This document shows positions 19,038 to 27,856 of a stretch of 64,000 nucleotides of DNA, piece after piece; position 1 is the first letter of the stretch; every line of letters begins with the position of its first letter. The notes beneath the pieces were generated by a model, which was not told the origin of the DNA, ran no database searches, and was given only the letters and a program-made list of their open reading frames with translations. A program made the position numbers and the translations under genes. The stretch is from Bacteroidales bacterium (GTDB lineage Bacteria > Bacteroidota > Bacteroidia > Bacteroidales > F082): contig JAQVLA010000004.1 of the NCBI GenBank assembly GCA_028704385.1, positions 1 to 64,000 on the forward strand. Reading direction: 5' to 3'.

Positions 19038-19166
19038 ATGAAAAAAATTGCTGTCCTAATTTTATTTGTATTTGCTGTATCAATTGCGGCCACTTCTTGC
19101 AAATCAACAAGTAAATGTGCTGCTTATGGTGAATCACATAAGTATCAGCGCGAAACACGCTACTGA
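19038..19166 (+). CDS. Small lipoprotein, 42 residues
   Basis: The frame encodes a 42-residue protein. It has a Lys-rich start (MKKIAV), a hydrophobic stretch and a lipobox ending AATSC with the lipidated Cys at 21, leaving a mature peptide of only 22 residues (beginning CKSTSKCAAYGE). A second Cys is at residue 27. Short lipoproteins with a C-x5-C-x-AYG pattern occur in Bacteroidota, but their function is unknown to me. Support comes from the signal peptide and lipobox and from a promoter-like sequence upstream. The next gene starts about 24 bases downstream, so the two may be co-transcribed. Confidence 0.75.
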   Translation: MKKIAVLILFVFAVSIAATSCKSTSKCAAYGESHKYQRETRY

Positions 19167-19189
19167 TTGGCCGGATTTTGTTTTGTCTG

Positions 19190-19993
19190 ATGATGGCTGG
19201 TTTAAACAAATTAAACATGCAGCAGGCCTCATTATATTTGTTGGTTTCACTCCTGTTTTTTTCGGGAATTGTTTATGGTCAGGTTATCCAGGATGATGAA
19301 TTGGATGATGTTGCCGAGCAAATTATTTATAACCGGGAGCGAACCGGTAATATTACAGCCCATAACCTGGGTTTTGCACTTAGCTATAAACCCGGACGAA
19401 ACATAAATGCTTTCACCACTACCGTTTTAAACATTGAATTATTAACAATGAAATCGCCTAAGCAGGTGAAAATCATTAATCCCTATTATAATAATTCAAA
19501 GCGTTATGTTTATGGTAAGTTAAATGATGTTTTTATTTTGCGTGGTGGTTATGGTGTGAAGAAACTATTAAACCAAAAACCTTATTGGGGTGGGATAGAA
19601 TTGAGATGGTTACTTGAAGGCGGAGCCAGTATAGCCTTTCAAAAACCCTATTACTATTTTGTTATCAATATTGAGCAAGGAATAAATGGTAATCTTGTTA
19701 TCGACACCAAACGTTATAACGAAAGCACTACTTCAACGCATGATATCTATGGCAGAGCTCCTTTTACCAAAGGGCTGGGTGAAATTTCCTTACGACCCGG
19801 ATTGTACTTCAAGTCTGGTTTTAATTTTGAATTTGGCTACACAAAAACTCAAATTAAAGCTGCTGAAGTAGGTGCAGTGATTGAATTCTATCCACAAGGT
19901 GTAACCATCCTTGCTGACAATATGGATCAAAAGTTTTTCCTTACTTTTTACATAAGTTTTGGTTTTGGAAAGCGGTTCAATTTCTATAGGTAA
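19190..19993 (+). CDS. Uncharacterised protein, probable outer-membrane barrel
   Basis: A protein of about 267 residues, not recognised as a named family. The start is ambiguous: ATGs at 19190 and 19193 give an N-terminus with a Lys before the hydrophobic segment; an ATG at 19217 would leave no positive charge. The signal peptide ends near GIVYGQ. The mature part has many alternating-pattern strands with Tyr, Phe and Gly (GGIELRWLLEGG, LRPGLYFKSGFNFEFGYT) and ends KRFNFYR after a strand, as outer-membrane barrels do. It follows the small lipoprotein gene closely. Confidence 0.65.
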   Translation: MMAGLNKLNMQQASLYLLVSLLFFSGIVYGQVIQDDELDDVAEQIIYNRERTGNITAHNLGFALSYKPGRNINAFTTTVLNIELLTMKSPKQVKIINPYYNNSKRYVYGKLNDVFILRGGYGVKKLLNQKPYWGGIELRWLLEGGASIAFQKPYYYFVINIEQGINGNLVIDTKRYNESTTSTHDIYGRAPFTKGLGEISLRPGLYFKSGFNFEFGYTKTQIKAAEVGAVIEFYPQGVTILADNMDQKFFLTFYISFGFGKRFNFYR

Positions 19994-20192
19994 ATAGGGT
20001 ATGGATTAGCCGGTTGCTATGACACAATCCAGCTTAGTTTTCCTGAAAGTGTAAGGCTCTATAATTTTGTTTCCCTAAGTTTTGAGATGTGAGAATTTGC
20101 ATTAAGAAATGGTATTAAGCTTGGAAATTTAATTCATCTTAGGTTTGACAAAATGGAGTTCAACTTACCGAACAGCTATGTTATCAGATAGA

Positions 20193-20232
20193 TTAAAAAA
20201 AACACCTGCTGAATCAATATCAACAGGTGTTT
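20193..20232 (-). terminator. Rho-independent terminator of the two-gene T9SS operon
   Basis: AAACACCTG (20200-20208) pairs with CAGGTGTTT (20224-20232). On the minus strand the stem is followed by a run of T residues (complement of the A tract at 20193-20200). It lies 22 bases past the stop of the propeller/FN3 gene. The rest of the 20000-20190 gap holds no gene I can support. Confidence 0.85.
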
Positions 20233-20254
20233 CTAAGTAATTTATCTAAAAAAG

Positions 20255-22525
20255 CTATTCAATGATAAGCCTTTGGGTGAAGGCGTTAGATCCATCGATT
20301 AGTTTTACAAAATACAAACCAGACTTAAAGTCTTCGAGTGGAATTGTAATCATTTGTGAATCAGATCCAAAAGTTATTTCCTGTACAAAAATTCTGCTAC
20401 CAATGATATTGTATATTTCCAGGCTTGCCTGCTGGAAGTTTGGTGACTCAATCTTTAATTGAATATAATCGCTTGCAGGATTTGGATATAGTTTGAAAGC
20501 CTGTTGAAGTTGTTCATCAACTGAGGTTTCGTTAGCAGTAGTAAAACTCCAGGTTTGGCTCCAATCGGTTGTATCCAGTCCTTGAATGGCTTTTACACGC
20601 CAGAAGTAGGTAGCTAACGGATCGAGCATAAACATATGTTGCCAATAGTTATGTTCAACTACTTCAATTTCTCCATTTGGAAAATCAGATGCTTTATCGA
20701 GGGCCACCATGTATTTTTGTGCTCCGTGAATTTCCTCCCATGTAAAGCGTGGTACGCGGGCAACATCGATAGCATTGTTAGCAGGTGCAGTTAAATTCAC
20801 TGTACTGATTGTATTAAATTTGAAAGGAGCAGACCAGTCAGAAACACCACCAGCATGACGGGCATTAACCCTCCAATAATAATCCTGGCCAAATGATAAG
20901 CCGGCAACAGTATATGTGGTTTCATTTGTTTCGTAAACCCAAGGATCGGAAAAATCCACATTTGATGCAATTTCCATCGTATAGCGTGCGGCTCCGCTTA
21001 TTGGATCCCAGGTTAAGGTTGGATCCAGTATAATTCCGGTGGCATTGTTTGCAGGTGTTTTCAGAGTTGGATTTGAAATAACAACGAAAGATGCTGCAGA
21101 AGACCAATCTGAGGTAGAAGCAGCATGTTTTGTTCTCATCCTGAAATAGTGGTTTTTACCAAATAACAGGTTACTAAGCCGGTATTCAAGTAGGTTACTG
21201 CCCACAGAAAAGCTTTTAAGGTACTCACTGTTAAAGCCATCTCCCTGATAGGAAATAACGATACCATCATTTCCAACTATATAACCACTGTTTTCATCAA
21301 ACAAATGGATGTCGCTTAAGTCGTTTCCGGTTCCACTGGCAGCAAGTTCCCAGAGCGTTCCGTTAAAGGCTGCTAAATTTCCATTACGCCCCACGATATA
21401 TCCAGTTTCGGAATCCAGAAATTGAATACTTCGCCAGTCACGGTTTCCTAATACCAGTTCAGTCCAGCTCGTTCCATCAAAACTGTATATACGGCCTCCC
21501 TTTGCACCAGCCCAGATATTATCCGGAGCAAGCATCCATACGCCAAGCATATCTCTGCTTCCCGAGGAATATGTTGTCCAACTGTTACCATCAAATATCG
21601 CACTCTTTGCAGAAGCACCTGTAATTACAATATTTTCACTGTCGATTCCATGAACAGCAAATAGGTCAGTATCACCTAATCCTACGTCAATCTGGCTCCA
21701 TTCTGAACCATTGTAATGGAGTACAATTCCATTGGTACCAACTGCATATCCATCTGTTTCCGAAACAAAGAATAATGCATTCAGATCTTCTGATGTTCCG
21801 GATTCAACTTCTTCCCATGAAGCACCATCAAAATGGAGCAAAATTCCATCCAAGCCTGCAATCCAGCCTGAATTGTCAGAAACAAAGTACACATCAAGTA
21901 AATCGCTGTTAACAGGACTGGAAATTATTGACCAAACATTATTTTCTAGTTTTAGTATGGTGCCGGTAGCTCCTACTGCCCAGGTAGTTGTTTCATCAAC
22001 ATCGAATACTCCAAAAAGATTATTACTTTGGCCCGAACTTTCCGAACGCCAGCTATAAGCAGTGTCAACCTGGATATCATATCCGGTTACACCTGTTATT
22101 TCATTCCATTTAAGCAAGGCATCCGGATTTTGAACAGAAGCATTTGCAGGGGAAGTAATGGTTACTGTTTTAACGACTGAGAATGACCACGGTGTTGACC
22201 ACTCAGAGGTGGCTATACCATCACTAGCTCTGACACGCCAGAAATAGGTTTCATCAAATATTAGTTCTGCCATTTCATAAGCTGTTACACTTGTTTGTGG
22301 GAATGAAACCGGATTATCAAATGTTTCATCTTGCGAAAGTTGTATCTCATATACAACCTCTGTTCCTTGTCCGGTAACAGCATCCCAGTCGAGTAATACA
22401 TTTGGCATTTGACCTGTTGCTCCATCTGATGGGGCTTTCATTGTTGGCGTATAAATGCGTTCCTGTGCAGAAAGTTGCAATCCAACTAGTAGCACTATGA
22501 TTAAAACGGATAAAAATCTTTTCAT
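20255..22525 (-). CDS. T9SS cargo: FN3 domains with an inserted seven-repeat beta-propeller
   Basis: A 756-residue secreted protein. The order is: signal peptide 1-21; FN3-like domain about 25-117; first half of a second FN3 (121-165); seven repeats of about 38 residues (168-428) each with a pattern like GYAVGTNGIVLHYNG followed by a Trp strand, as in YCF48/BNR-type propellers; second half of that FN3 (433-482); two further FN3 domains (about 487-573 and 577-663); and a T9SS type A tail starting LYPNPASDYIQL at 679. Seven repeats would close a seven-bladed propeller. Probable role: cell-surface binding or adhesion; no catalytic residues are seen. It lies 30 bases downstream of another T9SS propeller gene. 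Confidence 0.82.
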   Translation of the reverse strand: MKRFLSVLIIVLLVGLQLSAQERIYTPTMKAPSDGATGQMPNVLLDWDAVTGQGTEVVYEIQLSQDETFDNPVSFPQTSVTAYEMAELIFDETYFWRVRASDGIATSEWSTPWSFSVVKTVTITSPANASVQNPDALLKWNEITGVTGYDIQVDTAYSWRSESSGQSNNLFGVFDVDETTTWAVGATGTILKLENNVWSIISSPVNSDLLDVYFVSDNSGWIAGLDGILLHFDGASWEEVESGTSEDLNALFFVSETDGYAVGTNGIVLHYNGSEWSQIDVGLGDTDLFAVHGIDSENIVITGASAKSAIFDGNSWTTYSSGSRDMLGVWMLAPDNIWAGAKGGRIYSFDGTSWTELVLGNRDWRSIQFLDSETGYIVGRNGNLAAFNGTLWELAASGTGNDLSDIHLFDENSGYIVGNDGIVISYQGDGFNSEYLKSFSVGSNLLEYRLSNLLFGKNHYFRMRTKHAASTSDWSSAASFVVISNPTLKTPANNATGIILDPTLTWDPISGAARYTMEIASNVDFSDPWVYETNETTYTVAGLSFGQDYYWRVNARHAGGVSDWSAPFKFNTISTVNLTAPANNAIDVARVPRFTWEEIHGAQKYMVALDKASDFPNGEIEVVEHNYWQHMFMLDPLATYFWRVKAIQGLDTTDWSQTWSFTTANETSVDEQLQQAFKLYPNPASDYIQLKIESPNFQQASLEIYNIIGSRIFVQEITFGSDSQMITIPLEDFKSGLYFVKLIDGSNAFTQRLIIE

Positions 22526-22555
22526 TGTTTACTTGATTTTGAGGTCAATATTCAA

Positions 22556-25468
22556 TTAATAAACGAAGAATTTTAAAGCTTTACTGGTGTTGCCATTATT
22601 AAGCCTTAAAATGTAAGCACCACGTTTTAACATACCCAGATTCAGATGCATTTCATACGAACCCACACTATGCTTGCCGAGTTCCTGCGAAAGTACTTCT
22701 TTTCCGGTGAGATCAAATATCTGATAACTAACAACAGCATTTTGAAATACTTCGAACTTTAAGGTTGCTTGTGTGCTTAAAGGGTTAGGATACATTGTTA
22801 TTATTGGCTCTTCAGGATTATTGGCCAGTATAGGATGTTCTTCTATTCCAACAGGTTTTCTGAAGTTGTTACATCTATAGAATCCCCTTCCGAATGTTGC
22901 AGCGTAAATAATACCATAATTGTTTGTTCCTGGATAATGTAGTACCGTTGTGTCAACATTGATCAGTTGTGCCGTATCTGAGGATTTGTTAATCAACTGC
23001 TGTTTTAGATCGAACACTGGCACATTACCCATTTCCCCTTGTTCGGCTACCCAGTTCGGGCTGCCTGCAAAAACATCATCAGTGATGAAAATTCCGTGTT
23101 CTGTTCCAAGCATTGCTTTCTCGGGGTTGCTCATTTCGATTATTGATGAATAAACCGGCATTTTGGGAAGATTACCCTGTTTGCTAACAAAAGCAGGCTC
23201 TGCATCTAAGGCATTTGTCGTCATTAATACATAATGATCATTGCCATAGTTTGCCAAGGTTATCATTACATTGTTTGGGTTATTCGGGTCAACAGAGATA
23301 GATGTGATTGCCTGACTAATGGGTTCAGAAGTACCCGGAATGTTAACAGGCAATTGACGTGTTGCGATGATGCATCGTGGGCTATTTACATCAGCCAGAT
23401 CGTAGTTATGGGCGAGGGCAATGTTTGAGATTCGGAATAATTTTCCATCACGGGTGCCTACAAAAACATGATTTGCATCCTTTGAATAGGCTATGGATTG
23501 CGGAACGCCTGAGAAATTAACACTTGTGTTAGAAATCTCAAACCATTCGGGCTGGATACCAAAATTTAACAAGTCCTTGGTCATCCAAATCCTGTTTGCA
23601 GTTGCAATGAATAACCTTGTTGTTACAACATCTTTAATTCTGATTGAGTCACCAGATTGAAGCGCAACGGGAAGCGTATAATAGAATGGATGATCAAAGT
23701 TTGAACTTTTCACTTTTAATACTTCACCAGCCGAGTAATTTTTCTTTGCATGAAAAGTAATAGAATCTCTGCTGTTTTCGTTGTCATAGCTTTCCCATAA
23801 TGCAATAGGTGTTTTGAAAGATGTATTACTAATTTGATCAGACAAAAATTGCGTAGATAATGTGAAGCCCATATCTTCAGTTCTGTCAATACTCCCGGCA
23901 ACCGAGCTGAGAACTGCAGCATCCGGATTAATGGTCGAAACTACTGTTGACCCACCATTATTGGGGCTTGCCACAGTATAAATTATCTTGCCTTGTTTGC
24001 TTGTATTACCGGTTGATGAAACATAGATTATTCCGTCTTCCTGTGAACCACCTGCCACTCTGTTCTCCTGACCAGTAGGTGCAACACTATAGAATCTGGA
24101 AGTGATGAAATTACGATTTGCATTCTGGAAAGTATAGTCGTCACCAGAAATTGTTCCTTTAAATATGCCTGCATCAGTTCCGATATAGATTTGATTTGGA
24201 GCAGTTGGGTTGAATGCCGTAATATGCTGTCCTCTATGTATATATAGAGGATTAAGTTCAAAAGCAAACTCGTCTGACTTGGTATCCCAAGAATAAAATC
24301 CAACTTCAGTAACTTTTTTGCCCTGCCATAAGTTAACGGCATTTATCAGGATGCGGTCAGGGTCATTGGGAAATACTGTTATGTTATTATTGTAGTTGCC
24401 ATAGTCTTGATAAATATTTATTGAAGTAGTTGCGGGGAGTATAACATTCCAGGTGTCACCCTTATCCGCAGATGCATAAATACCATAATGAACTCCATAC
24501 ATGGTTACAGCACTGGCATAAATTTTATTAGGATCTGAGGGAGCAACGGCAAGTTCGAGACGGGCAACACCAGTTGAAGGTAATGAAATGGAATCACCGG
24601 TTGAACGATTTACAAATGCATTTACATTTCCAAGCTTGGAGATATAACATTTGTTATCAACGCTGGCAACCACAATTCCATCACTACCAACTTTAACGTC
24701 TGTGGCATTCATATTCAGTTCAGCGCCATCCTCATCTGCTGCAACCGTCCAGCTATTTCCGCCATCTGTAGAAACCATTAGCCCGCTGTTGGTTGCGGCA
24801 TACACATGACCTGCTTCGTTTATGGCAAGTTCATTAACAAATGCCCAGGCAGCTGAGTTATCATTAACAACTGGTTTAGTACTTTCGAGCTGAACAAAAT
24901 TTTCTCCATCAGTTGATTTAAAAACACCTTGACCAACCAAACCTGTGGTGTAATTAAAATCAATTAATCCATTTAGTTTTTGAGCTTCAAATCCATCACC
25001 TGTACCTACATATATATCTCCGTTGGGTGCCTGTACCATACTGCTAACCAACATATTGTTTTGGCTAACCCTATTCCAGGTGATTCCATTATTTACAGAT
25101 TTCCATACTCCTCCACCACTAGCTCCAATCAAAATATTGCCTTCATGTCCAGACCTGTTGTCGAATATGATAGCCTTTACCTGTCCGCCAAAATTGTCAG
25201 GGCCAAGATTTGTCCAGTTTAAAGTTTCGCGATTACGTATTTCGGACATTGCCTGGGTCTGGTTTATTGCTTCCAACACGTCTCTGACAGCTATTGTGCC
25301 AGTATGTTGGTTGGCTCTCAGGCTTCTTAAATAGGATTCAGCAGTGTACTGCTGATCATTTTGAGGGTTCTTGGCGTCCTCATTGTCCGGGGTTCCGGCT
25401 AAAAGACTTGTTCCGGCTAAGAGTGTGAGTGTCAATAATAAACTTAACAGTAGAAATCCTTTTTTCAT
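22556..25468 (-). CDS. T9SS cargo with sortilin/BNR-type propeller repeats
   Basis: A 970-residue secreted protein with a signal peptide (about 1-24). Many BNR/Asp-box-like repeats follow, seen as GGVWKSVNNGITWNRV, GVFKSTDGENF, GLMVSTDGGNSWTV and GIYASADKGDTWNV in the first half and related units near 675-850. A T9SS type A tail starts at MYPNPLSTQATL near 895. The fold resembles the VPS10/sortilin or sialidase-like propeller superfamily. Catalytic sialidase residues are not evident, so glycosidase activity should not be assumed. It probably forms an operon with the downstream FN3/propeller gene, expressed from the promoter near 25611-25640. Confidence 0.8.
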   Translation of the reverse strand: MKKGFLLLSLLLTLTLLAGTSLLAGTPDNEDAKNPQNDQQYTAESYLRSLRANQHTGTIAVRDVLEAINQTQAMSEIRNRETLNWTNLGPDNFGGQVKAIIFDNRSGHEGNILIGASGGGVWKSVNNGITWNRVSQNNMLVSSMVQAPNGDIYVGTGDGFEAQKLNGLIDFNYTTGLVGQGVFKSTDGENFVQLESTKPVVNDNSAAWAFVNELAINEAGHVYAATNSGLMVSTDGGNSWTVAADEDGAELNMNATDVKVGSDGIVVASVDNKCYISKLGNVNAFVNRSTGDSISLPSTGVARLELAVAPSDPNKIYASAVTMYGVHYGIYASADKGDTWNVILPATTSINIYQDYGNYNNNITVFPNDPDRILINAVNLWQGKKVTEVGFYSWDTKSDEFAFELNPLYIHRGQHITAFNPTAPNQIYIGTDAGIFKGTISGDDYTFQNANRNFITSRFYSVAPTGQENRVAGGSQEDGIIYVSSTGNTSKQGKIIYTVASPNNGGSTVVSTINPDAAVLSSVAGSIDRTEDMGFTLSTQFLSDQISNTSFKTPIALWESYDNENSRDSITFHAKKNYSAGEVLKVKSSNFDHPFYYTLPVALQSGDSIRIKDVVTTRLFIATANRIWMTKDLLNFGIQPEWFEISNTSVNFSGVPQSIAYSKDANHVFVGTRDGKLFRISNIALAHNYDLADVNSPRCIIATRQLPVNIPGTSEPISQAITSISVDPNNPNNVMITLANYGNDHYVLMTTNALDAEPAFVSKQGNLPKMPVYSSIIEMSNPEKAMLGTEHGIFITDDVFAGSPNWVAEQGEMGNVPVFDLKQQLINKSSDTAQLINVDTTVLHYPGTNNYGIIYAATFGRGFYRCNNFRKPVGIEEHPILANNPEEPIITMYPNPLSTQATLKFEVFQNAVVSYQIFDLTGKEVLSQELGKHSVGSYEMHLNLGMLKRGAYILRLNNGNTSKALKFFVY

Positions 25469-25610
25469 ATCATGTAATTTTGATTATATTTCAGTTCATT
25501 GACTGTTTCAAATAGTGGCACAAGTTACAGCAAATATTGAAACCTGCAACACCTAAAATCGGTTTTTCTTTAACAATCCTTAACGTTTGTGCTGGTTTTA
25601 TTCAACGCAA

Positions 25611-25640
25611 CAAAGATAAACTTAAAATTTATTAGCGCAA
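25611..25640 (-). promoter_or_regulatory. Promoter for the T9SS propeller operon
   Basis: On the minus strand TTG (25640-25638), 19 bases, then TATCTTTG (25618-25611): an exact -7 box at consensus spacing. The leader before the ATG at 25468 would be about 135 nt. The 25469-25740 gap otherwise contains no supported gene. Confidence 0.6.
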
Positions 25641-25740
25641 CAGTCTTCCAGTTTTCGGTAAATGACCTTAAGTTTGAGGAGTTTACAGCCTTGAATCCTG
25701 GTTCCTGCTATTGGTTTATGGGTTTTGTTCCAAGCCATTT

Positions 25741-26973
25741 TTATTCAAAAACTAACGAATCACTAACAACTACCATTATCCGATATGAAATATTTTGGCC
25801 AAGATCCGGAAAAATAATTTGCTGGTTTTTGGTGATTGCCCAGTCGACAGCACGCCACATCGAATCATTATACACTGCTGTATAATATAAGGTGTCGCTG
25901 TTTTTGACCTTGAACTCAACTGGCAATGTAGCCACATAGTCTTTGGTTACATCCTGATAGTGATAATGCCCGATAAATGGCGGGGTGCTTAAGCTTAATT
26001 CTTTGAGGGAAAACAGGCTCTTTGGGTTTTTGGAATATATTCTTCGGTAAACTTTAGGTATTTTATTTTGTTTGAAAAGATACTCGGTATTTAGCGGAAG
26101 CAATGCCTCAAATATTCCGTCGCTGTTCATAGCTACTGTAAAATAAAAACTACCTGTAGTATCTGCTAGAAAGGGGATGTAATCAATTGTTGATGGAATA
26201 CCAAATGATCTTAGGAGCATGGCTTTTAAGTAGGCTATGTCCTGATAATTTCCTGTTTTACTTTGAAGTATTTCCTCAAGGCATTGTGGTTCAGGAATTC
26301 GCAGGTATCGTTTATCGAATGAAAAATGATTATCTACATAAAGATCAATAAAATCGATAAGTTCGGATGGGTCAGTTTGGTTGTCAAGGGAATCAATCAT
26401 CCAGCTAAAATTTTCCAGAATGGACGTTCTCCAATCGTGCAGGCTTTCATTGCCAAAACGATAGGGAAGGACATACTCAAAAAAATCGTCGATTGAATAA
26501 GCCGTAGTCCATGGATAAGATCTGCTCATTATGGCCAGATTAATTGTGTTTATTAAAAGTTCGGCAGTGATGGTGTCTTTGTCTAGGCTATATTTTTTGG
26601 CTTTATAGCGGATACCATTTTTGTTGTATTTTTGATCATACCACCAGTTTTGCTGTGCTTGGAATGAATCAAACTGTTTAGGATCGAAATTTAATGTGCT
26701 GTCGTGATCGTTGGTCATTTTGTATTTAACAGCATATTGATGCGGAAGATGTTGTATTAGAAAATAGGCTGATTGTAAGTATAAACTGTCATCCTGATCG
26801 ATATAATGAGCGATTGTTTTTGTGAGTTCAATACGATTAAATCCGGTTTCTGAGATTGATTTAACTACTTCGGCCGGTATTCCGGGACGTTTCGACTTCA
26901 GACATGATTGAAATAGCAAACCATTGATTAATAAGACAGTGATTGTCAACAAATTGATAAACCTGGTTTGCAT
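25741..26973 (-). CDS. Transglutaminase-like lipoprotein, probably catalytically inactive
   Basis: A 410-residue lipoprotein (signal peptide with LLFQSC, lipidated C24). Residues about 205-300 resemble the transglutaminase core. The segment TGNYQDIAYLKAMLLRSFGIP at about 240-260 (without its first Thr) aligns with the usual G-x-C-x-(D)...LLRxxGIP helix, but the nucleophilic Cys is replaced by Tyr (Y243). The following region, where an active enzyme has a His, reads SFYFTVAMNSDG with none. The C-terminal 80 residues may be an Ig-like domain. It starts 16 bases after batE in the same direction, so it looks like the last gene of the bat operon. The role is unknown; the family assignment is by motif only. 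Confidence 0.65.
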   Translation of the reverse strand: MQTRFINLLTITVLLINGLLFQSCLKSKRPGIPAEVVKSISETGFNRIELTKTIAHYIDQDDSLYLQSAYFLIQHLPHQYAVKYKMTNDHDSTLNFDPKQFDSFQAQQNWWYDQKYNKNGIRYKAKKYSLDKDTITAELLINTINLAIMSRSYPWTTAYSIDDFFEYVLPYRFGNESLHDWRTSILENFSWMIDSLDNQTDPSELIDFIDLYVDNHFSFDKRYLRIPEPQCLEEILQSKTGNYQDIAYLKAMLLRSFGIPSTIDYIPFLADTTGSFYFTVAMNSDGIFEALLPLNTEYLFKQNKIPKVYRRIYSKNPKSLFSLKELSLSTPPFIGHYHYQDVTKDYVATLPVEFKVKNSDTLYYTAVYNDSMWRAVDWAITKNQQIIFPDLGQNISYRIMVVVSDSLVFE

Positions 26974-26989
26974 GGCAAAAAAAGTTGGT

Positions 26990-27856
26990 TTATATGTCTC
27001 TCAGACTTTCTGAAGGCATCCAACCTACACTTCCATTCGCTATTTTTATTTCTTTCCATCCTTCCACTTCATCCAACAAATTAACTTTGGTTCCTTCATG
27101 GAGTACAAAAAGATCAACACTTGAATCAGATGGTGAACTCTTTACTGTAATTGTTGGAGTAAATACGATAGCTTCGTTAACAGATTTGGTGTAATAGTAC
27201 TTTTGTGAAGCCATTCCAATTGTTCCGGTAGCAATCAGTAAAAAAATCAAACCCAGAAAGAATGAAATTTTACGCGATGAGCGATTTTCGGAAACGATAA
27301 ACACAAACATTAACACCAGAAGAACTCCGACCGAAATTAATGAAATGATTGCCCACCAATCGGCCGAAAACATTTTGTAAAAAGTGTCCCACCAATTTTT
27401 GAAAAACAATTGCGGTACGGGTTCTATTTTGTCAACAATTCTGCTGTTGGCAAGGGACAGATTGTGCATGATGTCTGCATCATATGGCGAAAGCTTCAGT
27501 GCTTTCTCATAAAACAAAATAGCCGATGGGATTTGTTTTAATTTGAAATAAGTATTACCTATATTATATAGTAGTTCTGCCGAAGTGTGGCCGGAATCGT
27601 AAATCTTGTTGTAAACTATTAAGGCTGAGTCAAAGTTTGCTTCATTATATTGTTGATTGCCAATATTATAAAGCAATTGATAATCATTTTCTTGAGATTG
27701 TAAGGTAGTGAATGAGAATAACACCATCACTAAAGCAAACATCCGGTTAATAACAGCAAATGAGAATGATTTTTTACGTGGCTGCGATGTATTTAAATCG
27801 GCTGGATATGAGGATAACATATTCATACTGAATAGTATATGTTTGAATCTAATCAT
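26990..27856 (-). CDS. batE: BatE: TPR and SH3-like membrane protein
   Basis: A 288-residue protein. Two TPR units span about 62-130 (LYNIGNQQYNEANFDSAL; LYNIGNTYFKLKQIPSAILFYEKAL split over repeat 2). Two transmembrane segments (about 170-190 and 200-217) follow, then a bacterial SH3-like domain (about 226-286, ending GWKEIKIANGSVGWMPSES). This order is typical of BatE. The start overlaps the batD stop as TAATG, suggesting translational coupling, but gives an unusually long N-terminus of about 38 residues before the hydrophobic FALVMVLFSF segment. An internal start at residue 39 would make a conventional signal peptide. Confidence 0.82.
   Translation of the reverse strand: MIRFKHILFSMNMLSSYPADLNTSQPRKKSFSFAVINRMFALVMVLFSFTTLQSQENDYQLLYNIGNQQYNEANFDSALIVYNKIYDSGHTSAELLYNIGNTYFKLKQIPSAILFYEKALKLSPYDADIMHNLSLANSRIVDKIEPVPQLFFKNWWDTFYKMFSADWWAIISLISVGVLLVLMFVFIVSENRSSRKISFFLGLIFLLIATGTIGMASQKYYYTKSVNEAIVFTPTITVKSSPSDSSVDLFVLHEGTKVNLLDEVEGWKEIKIANGSVGWMPSESLRDI

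Noticed and set aside
25589-25885. A short plus-strand frame in the gap before the propeller operon
   Set aside because: It runs across the promoter and into the 3' part of the transglutaminase-like gene on the other strand, and has no domain or start context.
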